Shown: positions 22,643 to 34,582, numbered from the stretch's first letter. The stretch is DNA of 64,000 nt from Gambelia wislizenii (GCA_030847615.1 JAUMIR010000001.1:65299501-65363500), one strand, 5' to 3'. Numbers and translations: made by a program. The notes: generated from the sequence alone by a model not told the origin.

Positions 22643-25487
22643 TACATGGCAACTGGTTGTATGTTTGTTGCTTGCAGCTCTGTGCAAGTGTGTGGGCATA
22701 CATACACATGCATGTGCTGACTCAGTGTGAGCAATGAGAGGGGGAGGAAGATGACTGGTTTGTGCTGCAGCCAGGAAGGATTGTTTTGTAATGTGTTTTC
22801 CATTTTTCTCAGAATTTCCAAGATGCAATATCTGAACAGGCCACTAGGCAGAGCCAAAGAGGATTTTTCTGTATCTTCCAATGGCCTAATAGTAACTGTA
22901 ACTTTTTAGTATCAAGTAACTCGGTGACCTGCCTTTCTGAACTAGATTTCTGAACTATAATAACAATAACAAGTAGTGTCCTTCTGGGTGATCAGAATAA
23001 AGTAATTAGTTTCTTTTACAAAGTAACATTCCAAATTCTTCCTAGAACTAGTAAAGGAACTTAGTATACAACGGGAATGAAAACAGGACTTTCTTTAACG
23101 CTAGACATGCCTATAACAATGAACTGCACAATGGGAACATATATTTTAATTTCTCTAAGTGGAGTACTTGAATTGTAAGCACATGTTTGATTATGTAAAA
23201 ATAGATTTGAAATAGCTGGGTCTGGAATTGTTTTTATACAAACTGGAATTGTGAAGCAGAGCGCATAACATTGGAAAGACCAGTTGACACAGAACAGTAG
23301 AATGAGAAGCTAATGGAAACTAACAGAGGAGTAATATATGGATAAGGTCCCTTCTGAGCTACCACCAGATATTTACATCTATTTCTTACATTAAAAAGAG
23401 CCTAAAGCCACTTTACACTTTAAAGATAAGAAGGAAAAGGGGGTCCTAGCACTGCCTTTGAGACTAACTGGAATACTTCAGCATAAGCTTTCACAGACTC
23501 CAGTTTAGGTCAACAGTGTATCTATTATTTGTTACAGATTTATACATGCTTGTTCCATGCATAGCTGTTATTCTATACACATTGCAAAAGCATGTTGCAG
23601 GGCATGGACCAGAGTTTTTGATGTGGGGCTCTTATGAGTGAAATGCCTGTATCCACTAGATGTGTGGACCCACAGACTCACGTGAATATTAATATCTGAA
23701 TGTGTGAAGAAGCCTGGGTTTGATTTTCTGGACAGGACTGAAATAAGAGTATTCAAGATCTAGTGTCTTCTTGATGTTTGATACCAAAGAAATCCCATAA
23801 CCTAATGGCCTCTACAATGTCACCATCACCCTCCTGAAGATCTCCAAATCTGCAAAATGTGGCTAAAAAAAACACTGTAAGAGAAGTTCACAGTAATTGC
23901 ACAATACATGAAAGATCTGTTAATAAAAAAAGAACTGTGCATAATTCAAAAACCCATGCATTCAATGATTATGTCACATTTTCTTTTTTAAATGCGCATG
24001 CAGGCTCTAGTGTGCTGTTTCCAGCTCAGAGAAAAGTACTAGGTCTAAATCCAGCTCTTAGTCCCTATAGAAGTAGACCCCCTCTATTAGTGAAAATCTG
24101 GTAGGTTAACTCTTATGTAAATGTCACTGGCTCTGCATCTATTCTAGTTCAGACTAAAACTGGATTTAAGCCCTAGACATCACCTCTTTTGAATACATGT
24201 AGGATCCCATCCTGAATTGCAGTGATTGTCTTCTAGTGTTGCTAAGCTGAAATATTTCAAGCAACACGATGAACAGACTGACATTCTACTATATCTCTTA
24301 TGATGGATTTAGGAATCTGTACAGGTATGGGCAGAATATTAATCTTCTCCTTTTCCATTTGTTTAGATTAATATCAGACAATTGTTCTGAATGGTACAAC
24401 ATTGTACAAGCTTTGTACAAAAGCATTGTACAAGCTTTAAATAATTGTTGCCACTGCTCTATAAAAATGCCAACAGAATTGCTGGACATATTTCCATCCA
24501 AAAATTTTATTATTAATATTTATTTGCTTCAATAGAGTACTATGTTTTTACCATCAATATATCAGCATGCATTTGGCAGAGCTAAGTAAATAATATGCAA
24601 TTGATCATTTATATTATCTTTACCAATAAATTGACAGAATGTTCACACAGAAAGCTAATTCTGCAGAAGAGCTAAAAGCCTGTCAAACAGTTAGATACTG
24701 GAAAAATATACACCTCTGAACTATATTCTGAATGGCCTTCAATATAATACAGCTTAATTTTTACTAAACCAAGGAGCTATGTTGATGTAAACACATAGGA
24801 AGTTGGGTTTTTCCTCTTATACAATGGATATGCCTAACATTTTTAGGGATGTAAAATTCAACTATTTTGTCCTTTCAAGTAAGCATGAGCGATTTCTGCT
24901 GTTTTCTCCCCACTGCAGAGAAAATGAGTATTTGTGTACAGTTCTTGTCCAGTATTCACACATCCCTTTCTTTTTCTTTTTTTTTTTTTTTTTTGCAAAA
25001 AAGAACAATCTTGCACCCAAAAAGACAATTGTTTGGTGCAAAATAGCCTTTCTTTGGGCAATGTGTTCAAACGGATGCCTGCTTTTTTCAAGAAAGATGT
25101 TGGCTACCTAGATAGTGTGGTTGTCTCCCACCCCCTGCCACATAAGCAATTTTCAGGCAAAACCTGCATAGGTGTTTTTGTGCAGGGTAATTTCTTGAAA
25201 GGCTTGGGGATGTGCACACATTGGATGAAAACACTGTAAAATTCTCATGACTGTATTATTTTTATCAGCTTTCCAAGTACTGGGAAGGTCATTTTGGTGG
25301 GGAGGAAATGAAAAGCAACAAATGTTCTTTTCATCCCTACTCAACAATACTTCATTTTTGAAAATCCTGTTTAATGAAAGTAAAGGTAGAATTGCTGTAT
25401 TATCTAAAATGTGCTATCTGTATATCTAAAACAACAAGGCAGTGTGTGAGCAAAAGAAGAAAATTCTCAGTCAGAAGAGGAATGTTC

Positions 25488-25612
25488 TGTTACCTGTGAT
25501 AGGTTCGTTTCCAGCAGATAGGGGATGAACACTTGAGTTATAATCCTTCACTTGCTCCAGATAGGCAGGAAAAAGAAAGACCTTCCAGAATCCCTATGTG
25601 GGTAGAGCTCAC
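25488..25612. repeat. DIRS inverted terminal repeat (3' side)
   Basis: 'ccagcagataggggatgaac' and 'ctccagataggcaggaaaaa' appear in reverse and slightly changed at the other end of the element (31247-31351). The outer edge begins at gttacctg. Confidence 0.75.
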
Positions 25613-25804
25613 CCCAGAAGGCCAGTTGATAACACAGCCGAAGAAATGAATACTCCAGAGAACATAAACAATTTATTAACATTGCAGAGCATACAGAACT
25701 AGCCAGAGATAGAGGCAACCAGTGAGACATCTAACTTGCTCCCTGTAGGACAGAACTATGTACATTTTCACCCATCTTACGCCAGCATCCTTCAGGGTGG
25801 GTCA

Positions 25805-25905
25805 GGATGTTCATCCCCTATTCTGCTAGAAGCAAACGTATTACAGGTAAGAACCAATGTTCCTTTTCCCAGCAGATAAAGGGCTGAGCATCTTGTAGTT
25901 TGGGA
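25805..25905. repeat. DIRS internal complementary region
   Basis: The first block, gttcatcccctattctgct, is the reverse complement of the outer edge at 25500-25530. The second block, cccagcagataaagggctga, is the reverse complement of the outer edge at 31320-31350. In DIRS elements this region is thought to template completion of the ends during circle formation. Confidence 0.7.
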
Positions 25906-25949
25906 TTTGCCAGAGCTACTCTGATTAGGGTGGGCGATGCTGTCATCCC

Positions 25950-26912
25950 AATGACCTAGGTTTTGACCACCTGCTGCCAGACTCTCCTGCTAAATGCAGC
26001 TTCAGCTGAGTCAAAGCTATTGAGTGTGTAATGCCTCCTAAGCATGGAGGGTGGCTTTCCCATGGCTGTCCTGCAGGTCTTTGCTAAGGGGGGATTGGTG
26101 GTTAGAGCTGCTGGTGTGCTCCTTGTGAAGTGGCAACTATGTTTCTGGTGGTTGCGCCTCTAAGGACCCATAGCAGGTTGTAATGCAGAACGTGCTCTGC
26201 CTACCGAGAGAGGAGACCAATGCCTTTCTATCCATGAAACAGGGCTGAAAAGAAACAATGAGGCCTCAGGGGAACAATAGCTGCTTGTCCTCTTTCTATT
26301 TGTATTGTCTCAAATTCCTTGGCCAGATGAGGGGAAATGGGCGGGAGGATCACTACTTGTACTCTGAGGTAGAGGTCATCCTAGGGATGAAGGTTGGGAC
26401 CAGTCAAATCAGCATAGAGTCAAGTCTGATGATGTAGGGGAGGTTGTGTGCTGAAAGGGCCACTGGATCTGACACCTTGTGTGTTGAGATGATGGCGATC
26501 AGGATGGACAGCCTCCAGAGCAGATGTTTCAGAAAGGCCTCACCTAGGGACTTGCAGGCTGGGATCGTCAGCAGTTGCAGGACCGTATGAAGTTCCCAGG
26601 AGGGGACTGTTCTGTAGGCAGAATAAGCAACCATTGTCACTTAAGAAGTCTTCGCCCATGCAGATGGGATGCCATCCTGGCCCCTTGAACATGTAGCAAC
26701 AGAGGGATGATAGCTGGAATCTGCCTATGATCATGTTTGTCTAAGGCTCCAGCCAAAGTTGTCCTGGAATTCCAAAAAGGAGGGGACTGAGAGTTTCTGG
26801 AAGTCCTACAAGTCACCCAGCCATCTACCAGAACATTGCTACAGAGCAGTGCCTCCCAGGCCATAAGATTTGGGGGATGAGCATTTGTTCTGTTTGTGTC
26901 CTGGAAGCTCAC
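25950..26912 (-). pseudogene. Decayed DIRS coding region
   Basis: Short minus-strand frames show traces of coding origin. Near 26000 there is a segment with RHYTLNSFDSAEAAFSRRV, suited to the C-terminal end of a recombinase-like protein. Near 26700-26800 there is FQDNFGWSL followed by 'SAW'-type residues that could be a worn RNase H block. Frames are broken by stops at short intervals, and the assignment rests mainly on position inside the DIRS element. No functional protein is encoded. Confidence 0.4.
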
Positions 26913-28173
26913 CAGGGTGCAGCAGCCCTGGTCTATGGACCGCCATATTTGACTAGCACTGGTATAGAGAGTTAGAGGAGTATCTGGCTCCCATACATAG
27001 AACTATACTGGATCCCATGGATCCTTGGGATTAGGAGGCACAGCAGGTGAGGTGGAGGCACCCTTCATTCCATGCTCCTAAATCCCATTTCATCCCTTCC
27101 TTCCAGTCTAGGGACTCAAGAGGCTATAGATCCCAATGGGGAGAGCAGGGATTTCAAACTAAGCCCCTGGGATTTCTACCTGTCTAAAGTGCACTTTGGC
27201 AGATTCTGCAACCATTCAGCATGGAATTTGATCTAAAACCTGGAGTTAGGCCAGCTCCCACCTTATCAATTGGTTGCACTAACTGCAGGTGCTCCGTGTT
27301 GTAGCAATGTGGATTCACCACTTTGGAAAAGCAACATGAATGCCTGACATTCAAACAATATTTCAGCCAGCATAGTGAGCAGTCCTTCATTGGATCATCT
27401 ATACACCTGTATAAAATAAGACTATTGCCATGGTTAGGTGAGGAAGAGATTGGGCTAACTTGTACTCGCAGTAGGCACAGGTGAGTCCACAAGAATGCAT
27501 GGATGCACCCTATGTTAACACGGAACCTGTTTCTAGAATTATATTTGATTAGATCTAAGGGAGTGCTTTCTCAGCCACTTGAAAAACCCTCTAACTCCAT
27601 GCCAACAGGTTATCATCCTGTTGGAAGACTGAGGGCACACCATATTGAATGACTGTTGACTAAGGAGCCATGAAAACTAATAGAGGGGTTGGCAGGAATA
27701 GCAGAGGAAGGAATTCCTCCAAGAAATATCTGCCAAAGAAAGACAAATCTATGAACCTCAGTTTTTAAATAGTAGCTCCCTATGATGGAGCTGTACAATA
27801 TATTAAAGCTGAACATGTGTGCTAGAAGAAAGCAAGTGGTAGCCATTGGCAGCTCCAGTAAGTTGCTGTCTTCCAGCCCCAGAGGAAGGTAGTTGGAAAA
27901 GGTGCTCTCCTAACAAATCTTGCCAAGAAAAACTAGTCAGAAATTACTCAAAGACACCCACCCACATACTGACTAATCTTATAACAATAGGGTCAAAGAC
28001 TTCGCCATTGTGCCAGAGTGCAAGAACTAGCAATTTCAGAATGACTGAGCAATCAAGCCCCTTTAGATTAGGGCTTAATTTACTCAGAGCATTGGAACCA
28101 CCAAGCACGAAGCTAGTTGAATAGTAAACCCTCTGAGGAAATTCTTATTTTAAAAATGTAGCTATTTAGACTA

Positions 28174-28392
28174 CACTTCTCCCTCCACATTCACGGATTT
28201 AAGTATGCATGGCTTGAAAATATTCTTAAAAAAATAATAATCCAAAAAGCAAACATTGATTTTGCCATCTTTTATAAGGGACATCATTTTGCTATGCCAT
28301 TGCATATAATGAGACTTGAGTATTCACGGATTTTGGTATCCATGGGGGGGGGGGGCTGGAACCAAACCCCAGAGAATGTGAAGGGACAACTG
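28174..28392 (-). mobile_element. pogo/Tigger-like MITE, inside DIRS element
   Basis: The ends are cacttctccctccac after TA and gaagggacaactg before TA. The interior 'aaaaagcaaacattgatttt' and 'tatgccattgcatataatg' is the reverse of the copy at 22436-22642. It inserted into the DIRS element after that element arrived. Confidence 0.75.
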
Positions 28393-30212
28393 TAGTTAAC
28401 AGGTACTTATGTTTTTTTCTTTGGCAGACCCCCTCAAGGCCTCTCATGATGTGTGTGGGGTGGAAGCAATTCCTCAGCAGAATAAACTACTCTTATTATA
28501 TTAATGAACTAAAGTAAAGGGGAAAGGGAGGGGAAAGTGTCCTCCCGGCTGAACGGAACTTTCTCTCTGTTTAGAAATTCCACAACCACTTTTAATTCTG
28601 AGGAAAACCTTTCCTTAGCAGAAAAGACTTTATTTCTTATTCTCCTCCCTTAGACAGGCAGCTCTCCTCTGAGGCCATGAAGGAGGGGCGCTAGCTGTCT
28701 CCTGAGACCTAGGAGACTGGGGCTCCCTGTGTTTCCTACCAGGAACTTTGCTGCCCTTTCTTCCTCTGAAGAGGGACTGAGCTGGTATGATTAATCCAAT
28801 ATACACTGGTGTAAATCTGATACCTAGTTTGAGATGTTTTTCACAAAGGACCCTAAATGTCTGAAGCACTGCAGATCCACTGAGTCACAACCAGAGGAGG
28901 GGAATATTTCCCTCCTTGCCTGAGTCTAGTCTGTGTTTAATAACTCATTAGACTTAAAAACAAATCTGCATTGCTGTGGCCTATACACTAGTACTAAAAC
29001 TGAGAAGTACTAAGGCTGACACCAGTCACAAGAGAGGAGATTGCAACTGTGTGTCCATCCCCTGTCTTAGACTGGTACAGGTAAGAAGGAGGGGGCTCTG
29101 ACTATAACGGAGGTAGCAATGGAGGCCCTTGGAGAGAGAAGAGGCTTCATGTGGCTTTGAAAGCTAGCCTCTACCTCTGTTAAGTTGGCTTCCAAGCATT
29201 TCCTCTGCCCTGGCATGAACCAGGGAGGGGTGAGCACCATCCATGAGGAAGAAGAACTGTAGCATAGATCCTAATTCATGGAATAACAATAATTAGTATT
29301 TAGACCTGTGGAGTGGTTAACCGGCACCCTGATCCCCCTGCCCCTGCTGCGGAGGAGGGGGAGGGGTTGCTTCTCTCCTCTACTTGTACAGCCCAGGAAA
29401 GGTGCTTGCACAGTAGCTTCTGCCAGTTAGGAATGCTTGGGAGCTGCTCCTGCTCATAAGTAGGTAGCTGCATATGGCCTGTAGTTTAGCTATGGCATTC
29501 ACAAAACTTTTTAAACTGACCCTGGACTATAAATTAGGGGTTGGAAGCTTATGTTCTTAGGCAGGCTATATGGCTTTGTGACTGCAGTAGGGCTTCTTTA
29601 GAGCTGGCTTGCTCCCCTCCTCCCTTACTAGCTGTGTAAGTTAGCTGGAAAGTGCACTCACAAGGAGGTGGGGGCTGCCGTGGGACAATCCCCCGAGGCA
29701 GTTCTGGACCCTGGGAGGGGGAAGCTCTGAAGGAAAGGAGAGGCCAAGGGCCCTAACCGCTTTTCTTAAGAGCACTGGGGAAATCTTCAGTTTTGGACAA
29801 GCTAACAGAATTGGGAATTCTCTCCCCTTCTTCTGATGAGCAATCCCCTTCCCCTGCCTCTGAGAAGGCAGTATAGAAAGGTTCATCCCCATACCCCTCC
29901 TCAGAGGAGTGGGCAGCAGGGGCCATGTTTTCTCTGTCAGAGGCATGGTGCCAATTGCTGTGTTTCTTGTGGGGTGGTCCATGCAGCAGCTAGGAAGCCA
30001 CTTCAGAACTGGAGGTCAAAACTCCCTCCTGCCTCTGCTGGACCTTGCTAAGTTTTCCTTTTCAGCCAAGTGGCCAAGATGGCAACTACCATGCTGAAAA
30101 GAGGGCCTCTGCCTCCTCCCATGTGGTTTCAGTGCAAGAATTCAAAAAATGATACAGCATGGTTGGGGGGGGGCACCACCGTGCGTTTCACAGGCTGTGG
30201 AAGGGTCTCCCC

Positions 30213-30678
30213 TGTCAGGAATTGGTTACTGAACCCTGAGTTTTAAAATGGCCAAACAATTGCAGAAATCATGCTGAGTCATGATGACTGACTCCATGAC
30301 TCCATGAACTGCCAGTCATGCTAATCATGCTACAGCTGCATGAGAAGGATTGCATCAGAAGAAGAGTTATTAGAGTACAAAGCCATGTAAGGTGGAAATC
30401 TGTGCAATGTAACCATGTGCTTGGGTAAGCCAATGCTGTGCTGAGTTGTATATAAGAAAGCCAGATCAGTGTTCACTCTTTTCTATGATCCCCTGATGCC
30501 TGGCATAGCACTTTGTCTCTGTACATACTGAAACTACTGAAGATTAAAAGCACCTCCTGTTTTCTGGATGCCAAACACTTTGTGTGTGAGAGTATTCTTG
30601 GGAAAGGGTTGCTACCTAGTCTTATGAGACAGTTTTTTGGCTTCTTCTGGGGACTGAGTGTCCTATCATCCCCTCACA
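30213..30678 (+). mobile_element. Solo LTR with 5-bp target duplication
   Basis: It starts tgtcaggaattgg and ends atcccctcaca. It is flanked on both sides by tcccc (30208-30212 and 30679-30683). A TATA box (tgtatataagaaag) lies near 30446. No gag-pol follows, so recombination between two LTRs removed the body. It lies within the DIRS element and is therefore younger. It belongs to the same family as 1-393 and 51922-52346. Confidence 0.9.
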
Positions 30679-31246
30679 TCCCCTACCTGTTGGAGTCCTG
30701 TGCATCATGGGGGGAGAAACAGAATACCTGCCCATCTCCTATCCACCCTCCTGCTGGGGTTCAGGAACTTCTGCTGGGCAATATGCCCACAACAGCAATG
30801 GCAGTGGCCTCGTGGGTAAGTATCACCCCCCAGCCAGGCCACTACACCTGACAGGGGTTCCTTGAAGGCTAAGTAGAAGGGGGGCAAATATTCACCCCTT
30901 CTCTGTGTCATACAGCTGGCATACCTTCCTGACCCCTGGCCCATTTTGGGCTAGGTGGAGGTGATGCAGAAAAATTCTGCCATGTTGTGCAGCTGGCATG
31001 CCTCCTTGACCCATGGCCTGTCTCAAGCTGGATGCAGGGGGTGTGGAGAAACAATGGTATTGTTGGTGGAGCCCCACCCGTGGCTCCTGTGCTGCTCTGA
31101 GGTCCTCCATGTCATCTCCTATACTCTCACCATGGGGGGGAATTGCAGGGGGGGGGAGAGTCATTTGCGAGGCCAGAGAACCTCTCCCCATCCTAGGAGC
31201 CCTTGCTATCAGAGCAGCAGGCAGGAAAAAGACTGGCCTTCTGGGG

Positions 31247-31351
31247 CCATGTGGGGACTCTGGAAGGTCCTTCTTTTTCCTGCTATCTGGAGCGAGTGAG
31301 AGGAGCATAACGCAAACTCCAGGATGTTCAGCCCCTTATCTGCTGGGAAAC
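31247..31351. repeat. DIRS inverted terminal repeat (5' side)
   Basis: It contains 'ggactctggaaggtcc', 'ttctttttcctgctatctgg' and 'cagccccttatctgctggg', the reverse complement of 25488-25612 with scattered differences. Confidence 0.75.
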
Positions 31352-31622
31352 ATGCATTTACCTCTTTCCGAGAGGGAAGTAGTGTTAGGAAAAAGCACTA
31401 CCTCCCTCTTGGATCGCAAGAAACAAGCATTGTACCAGGCAAATGTCATGAGACTTCATGAGTTAACAAAGCAGAGCATAAGTATTGGGACCTGTGAAGA
31501 AAGATCTTAAAGAAATCTTGGATCAACAAGCAGTTACAGGGTGCAGGCATCAGTACAGGTAGGCAACAGTTTTGGGCGAACTGAGCCAGAGTAAAACAAG
31601 GGAAACAACAGCACGAGTCCTA

Positions 31623-32011
31623 GGGGCTGTCCAGATGGTGAAAATATTCCTTCTAGAATTCATAGAGAATATCAATGTGTCTCAATGTGATCCAAATGAA
31701 AGTCATGGTATTTGGAAGGAAAGGGGACAAAAACTCCACAAACCACACAGTAAAAGGACTGGTGGTTTTCCCTGAAGTTTCCTGTAAAATGCACATAGAT
31801 GTGCATTTTCGCACATGAGGCCATCCGAATTCATATTATTGCGCATTTCCGCTCAATTGCCCTTTATCAGAGTGTGTGTTCACTCTACTCAAATAGATGC
31901 AAACAGATGTGAATAGGCACAAAAAATGGTAGAGACAAAACAGCATCACTGCGAATGGGTGAAAATGTGCACCCATTCGCAATATACCATCATGTCTATC
32001 TAGACAACCCC
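31623..32011. mobile_element. MITE with CTA target duplication
   Basis: The left end is ggggctgtccagat, and the right end in reverse is ggggttgtctagat. The trinucleotide cta flanks both sides (31620-31622 and 32012-32014). A 3-base target fits PIF/Harbinger-type elements, which is an inference. Inside, 'gcacatagatgtgcattttc' and 'gcgaatgggtgaaaatg' blocks have partial inverse symmetry. No transposase is present. Confidence 0.6.
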
Positions 32012-32756
32012 CTAGACTGAAGATGAGTTTTCCTGAGATGCCTGGTTTCCTGACCGAATTAAAGTTGTCTGAGCATTAAAAACTCATCACTAGACAGAAA
32101 AATGGGTAAAGGTTCTTAGAGCAAAGTGAAATATTTTGTACAAGAACCTGCTAATCTATCTTGAGGTGAAGATGCTTCAGGACTGAAGTGTATTTTTTCA
32201 CAAGCACCCATTTATGTTGTATCCATGGGTTGCTTGATTGTGGTGGTGACTTGATAGTCAGAAAAGCATTTGCATTTATCCAGAGTTCCCATTATTTCCT
32301 CCTAGGTTATTCAATTAGGGTAACAGATGCAAAGTCATGAACTTTAAGTAGGTCAGGAGTTGATAGCCTGCATATTACTATCAGGGTCCTTTTGTTCTTA
32401 GATACCCTGTGTAGTCTTCTAAAACAATAAAATAACCATGACAAACTGGGAGGCTGAGTCTCCAAAATATGGAACTTAACATATTTGTGCTATTATGGGC
32501 TGAGTGAACCCTCTCAAGAACAGTTTGTTTACATATTTTATATTACAGCAATTTGCTTTGTTGGGGTTGGGTCAGCCTACACATGTGTACAGTTGTAAAC
32601 TGTGATATGTTATGTGCAACTGTCCAGAAGTTAGGCCTCCTCAATGTCTTTGAACCAAATACTCTTAGATGGGCCAGAATAGTAACCTTCCTTATAGGCA
32701 GCATGTCACATATTCTAGCTGAGCATTTACTTTCTAAAAAATTCCCGTGACTTGTT

Positions 32757-33362
32757 ATGGGGTGTGTCTATACAAACATAAAAAAATCTCTTTGGGGGGT
32801 AAAAAATACAAATAGGCTGTCGTTCGTATGCATACGAACCGCCCACACAATTTTTTGCCCCCCTAAACTCCTTATGACTCCCTCTTCCCCAAGCTGGCTG
32901 GAGCGAGCAAGCCAAGCGGTGGTTTAAAATCTGCCACCACTTTTTTTTTAAAAAAGGTTCCTGCTTTGCGGACAGTCGGTTTTCCCTATTTGCAATATAA
33001 AATAAAAATAAACATATATAATTCACAGACTTACCAGACTCTCGCTAGCCGGGAATCCAACATGGTGGGCGCTCCCAATTCCCCTCCATGCTAGCCCTGC
33101 CCCCTCTACTCAGCCAGCCAATCAGATTACACAGTCTGTTTGTATGTGTGTGAACGGACTGTACAGACCCGTCAGCCATCTGAACGGCGTACGAATTTCT
33201 CATCGCGATCCACTTTCCCTCCCAAACGCCGCATGTGTGTATTTCAGGGTGGAAAACCACCACCCCTCTTTTTGATGCATGTGAATCCGAACGGCCGTAT
33301 GTACTGAAGCGCGAACTTCCGCACGCTGTACGTATTATTTAAATCGTGTAGACGGGACCATG
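32757..33362. mobile_element. MITE-like element with GTCTACAC-type ends
   Basis: The left side has ggggtgtgtctatacaaaca, and the right side in reverse has ggtcccgtctacacgattta. Internal 'gtatgcatacgaac' and 'gaacggcgtacgaattt' blocks are inverted scraps. The 99- and 72-codon minus frames show no known domain. The ends are too diverged for a firm target call. Confidence 0.45.
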
Positions 33363-33448
33363 TTAACACTCAGGATAGTTCCATATGCTTCTTAGTGCAG
33401 GCAGCCATCATCCCTGCTGGATGGTAATGAAGCAGGAATGGCCTATGC

Positions 33449-34168
33449 CAGTGATGGGCAACCTTTTGAGATTGGTGTGTCAAACTTCGCAAAAAAAAAA
33501 AACCTGAGCATAACTTGGGTGGTGTGTCACTTTGAGGGCAAAGATCCCAGCTTAACCAGAAGTCCCAAAACTAGACACCCTGTGCCAGACTTCTGTTGTT
33601 TTGGCCTACAGACCTCCGGCACAGTGTGTCTAATAGGGGAGGATGAAACATTTGTGACTACAGTTGTCCCTACACACTTGTGGGTTTCACATTCGCGGTT
33701 CCACATATTTGCGGATTCCTGCTTTAGGGAGGGGGGGAGGAAAGTGGTGACCGGGGCTTCAAAGCCCCGATCGCCACTTTAGGGAGGGGGGGAGGAAAGT
33801 GGTGACCGGGGCTTTGAAGCCCCAATCACCACTTTAGGGAGGCGGGGGTTGGAAGAAAGTGGTGACCAGGGCTTTGGAAGCCCTGATCGCCACTTTAGGA
33901 GGATGGGAGGGGGGAGGAAAGTGGAGACCAGAGCTTTAAAGGACTCCAGCCCCCCACCTTCCCTAAAGTGGTGATTGGGGCTTCAAAGCCCCGATCACCA
34001 TTTTAGGGAGGGTGGGGGGTGGAGGAAAGTGGTGACTGGGGCTTTGAAGCCCCAATTGCCACTTTAGGGTGGTGAGGTTGCGGGGGGGGGGAGGCCTACG
34101 GCCGCATGTCATCAGAAATGGCTATGCTTGTCAGTGCTGACACACATGTCATAGGTTTGCCATCACTT
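33449..34168. mobile_element. hAT-type MITE, carrying a nested insertion
   Basis: The left end is cagtgatgggcaacct, and the right end in reverse is aagtgatggcaaacct. The 8-base target duplication gcctatgc is perfect (33441-33448 and 34169-34176). Subterminal 'ggtgtgtcaaac' and 'gtgctgacacac' also mirror each other. A pogo-like element is inserted from 33661. Confidence 0.85.
33661..34095 (+). mobile_element. pogo/Tigger-like MITE, right end missing, with palindromic tandem array
   Basis: The left end cagttgtccctacac follows TA, then come 'cacattcgcggttcc' and 'atatttgcggatt'. The array (about 33722-34075) is made of units of about 55-60 bases around 'aaagtggtgaccggggcttt', followed by its own complement ('gaagccccgatcgccacttt'), so each unit can fold into a hairpin. 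There are about six units, one of them shuffled near 33905-33965. The expected right terminus (agggacaactg) is absent. The array ends in a G run next to hAT sequence. Confidence 0.7.
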
Positions 34169-34422
34169 GCCTATGCACAAGATAGTAAGTTCCTTACACA
34201 GAGTTATGGGGGGATTAAAAATAAGAAACTTCTGGCTATATTCCTATCTGAAAGGTATGTCTGAATTTAGGAGCAGGAAAAATGGATCAAAAGGTTAACA
34301 TTCCTTTTTAAGTAAAAGACAATGCTCTTTTTAAATTCAGTTCCATTTGTCCAAGAAAAGTGTAACAATTAAATGCACTATCTGAAAAAGAAGGAGTAAG
34401 AGAACAATGGAGACTGACTTAC

Positions 34423-34582
34423 CCCACCCAATGCAAAGGTAAAGTCGAAAAATTCTCTGCTCAGAAAATACTGAGAGCGCTAGTAATGTATACAGGTACA
34501 TCCCTTCCACCAACAGCCAGTAGTAGTTTGCAGTCACACAATACTGCATCATCACGAAGATCAAGCGGCAGCTAAGTGATTC
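34423..34582 (-). CDS. GLP1R: GLP1R exon 7 (TM3, intracellular loop 2, start of TM4)
   Basis: This 160-base exon has an acceptor ending cctcttgcag at 34583 and up, and a gtaagt donor at 34422 down. It starts in phase 0 with ESLSCRLIF and ends one base into a Gly codon, which exon 8 completes. It matches human GLP1R closely: [14 protein letters not shown] and SEQ.IFRLY..IGWG. Visible functional residues are the TM3 Cys that pairs with extracellular loop 2, the Asn of TM3, and the Glu in LLVEG that forms the class B His-Glu-Thr-Tyr network. The Leu-Leu-Val-Glu-Gly-Tyr/Met-Leu-Tyr stretch takes the place of the class A DRY motif. Among class B receptors the SEQRIFRLY loop favours GLP1R over GIPR, GCGR or GLP2R. 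Confidence 0.93.

Larger units (their letters stand above)
25488..31351 (-). mobile_element. DIRS-type retrotransposon, interrupted
   Basis: The two outer ends are inverted copies of each other (25488-25612 and 31247-31351). Inside, close to the left end, 25805-25905 carries two back-to-back blocks complementary to the outer edges of both ends. Inverted terminal repeats plus an internal complementary region next to the 3' repeat are diagnostic of DIRS elements, which move by reverse transcription and a tyrosine recombinase. The region's position and the decayed coding traces both place the element on the minus strand. It is 5.86 kb long, or about 5.2 kb after removing the solo LTR (30213-30678) and the MITE (28174-28392). 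Coding capacity is lost. Confidence 0.7.
9204..34422 (-). other. GLP1R: GLP1R intron 7 (25.2 kb)
   Basis: It is bounded by exon 8 (left) and exon 7 (right). It is packed with repeats: SINEs, Bov-B, three kinds of non-LTR fragments, several MITEs, a DIRS element, a solo LTR and a nested hAT/pogo insertion. I saw nothing recognisable in 10565-11720, 12760-13200, 13690-14890, 15125-16035, 17345-18070, 18780-22430 (a MITE-like stretch with 'cagtatccacagggaatac' is near 19935-20200), 22645-25485 and 32015-32755. No conserved non-coding element can be called without comparison to other species. Confidence 0.75.

Noticed and set aside
24964..24995. The poly-T tract as a retroposon tail
   Set aside because: No LINE or SINE body or target duplication could be found next to it.
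30892..31510. 138-codon minus and 165-codon plus frames
   Set aside because: They lie in the 5' end of the DIRS element and its border. The plus frame is antisense to the element and crosses its end, and no domain was seen.
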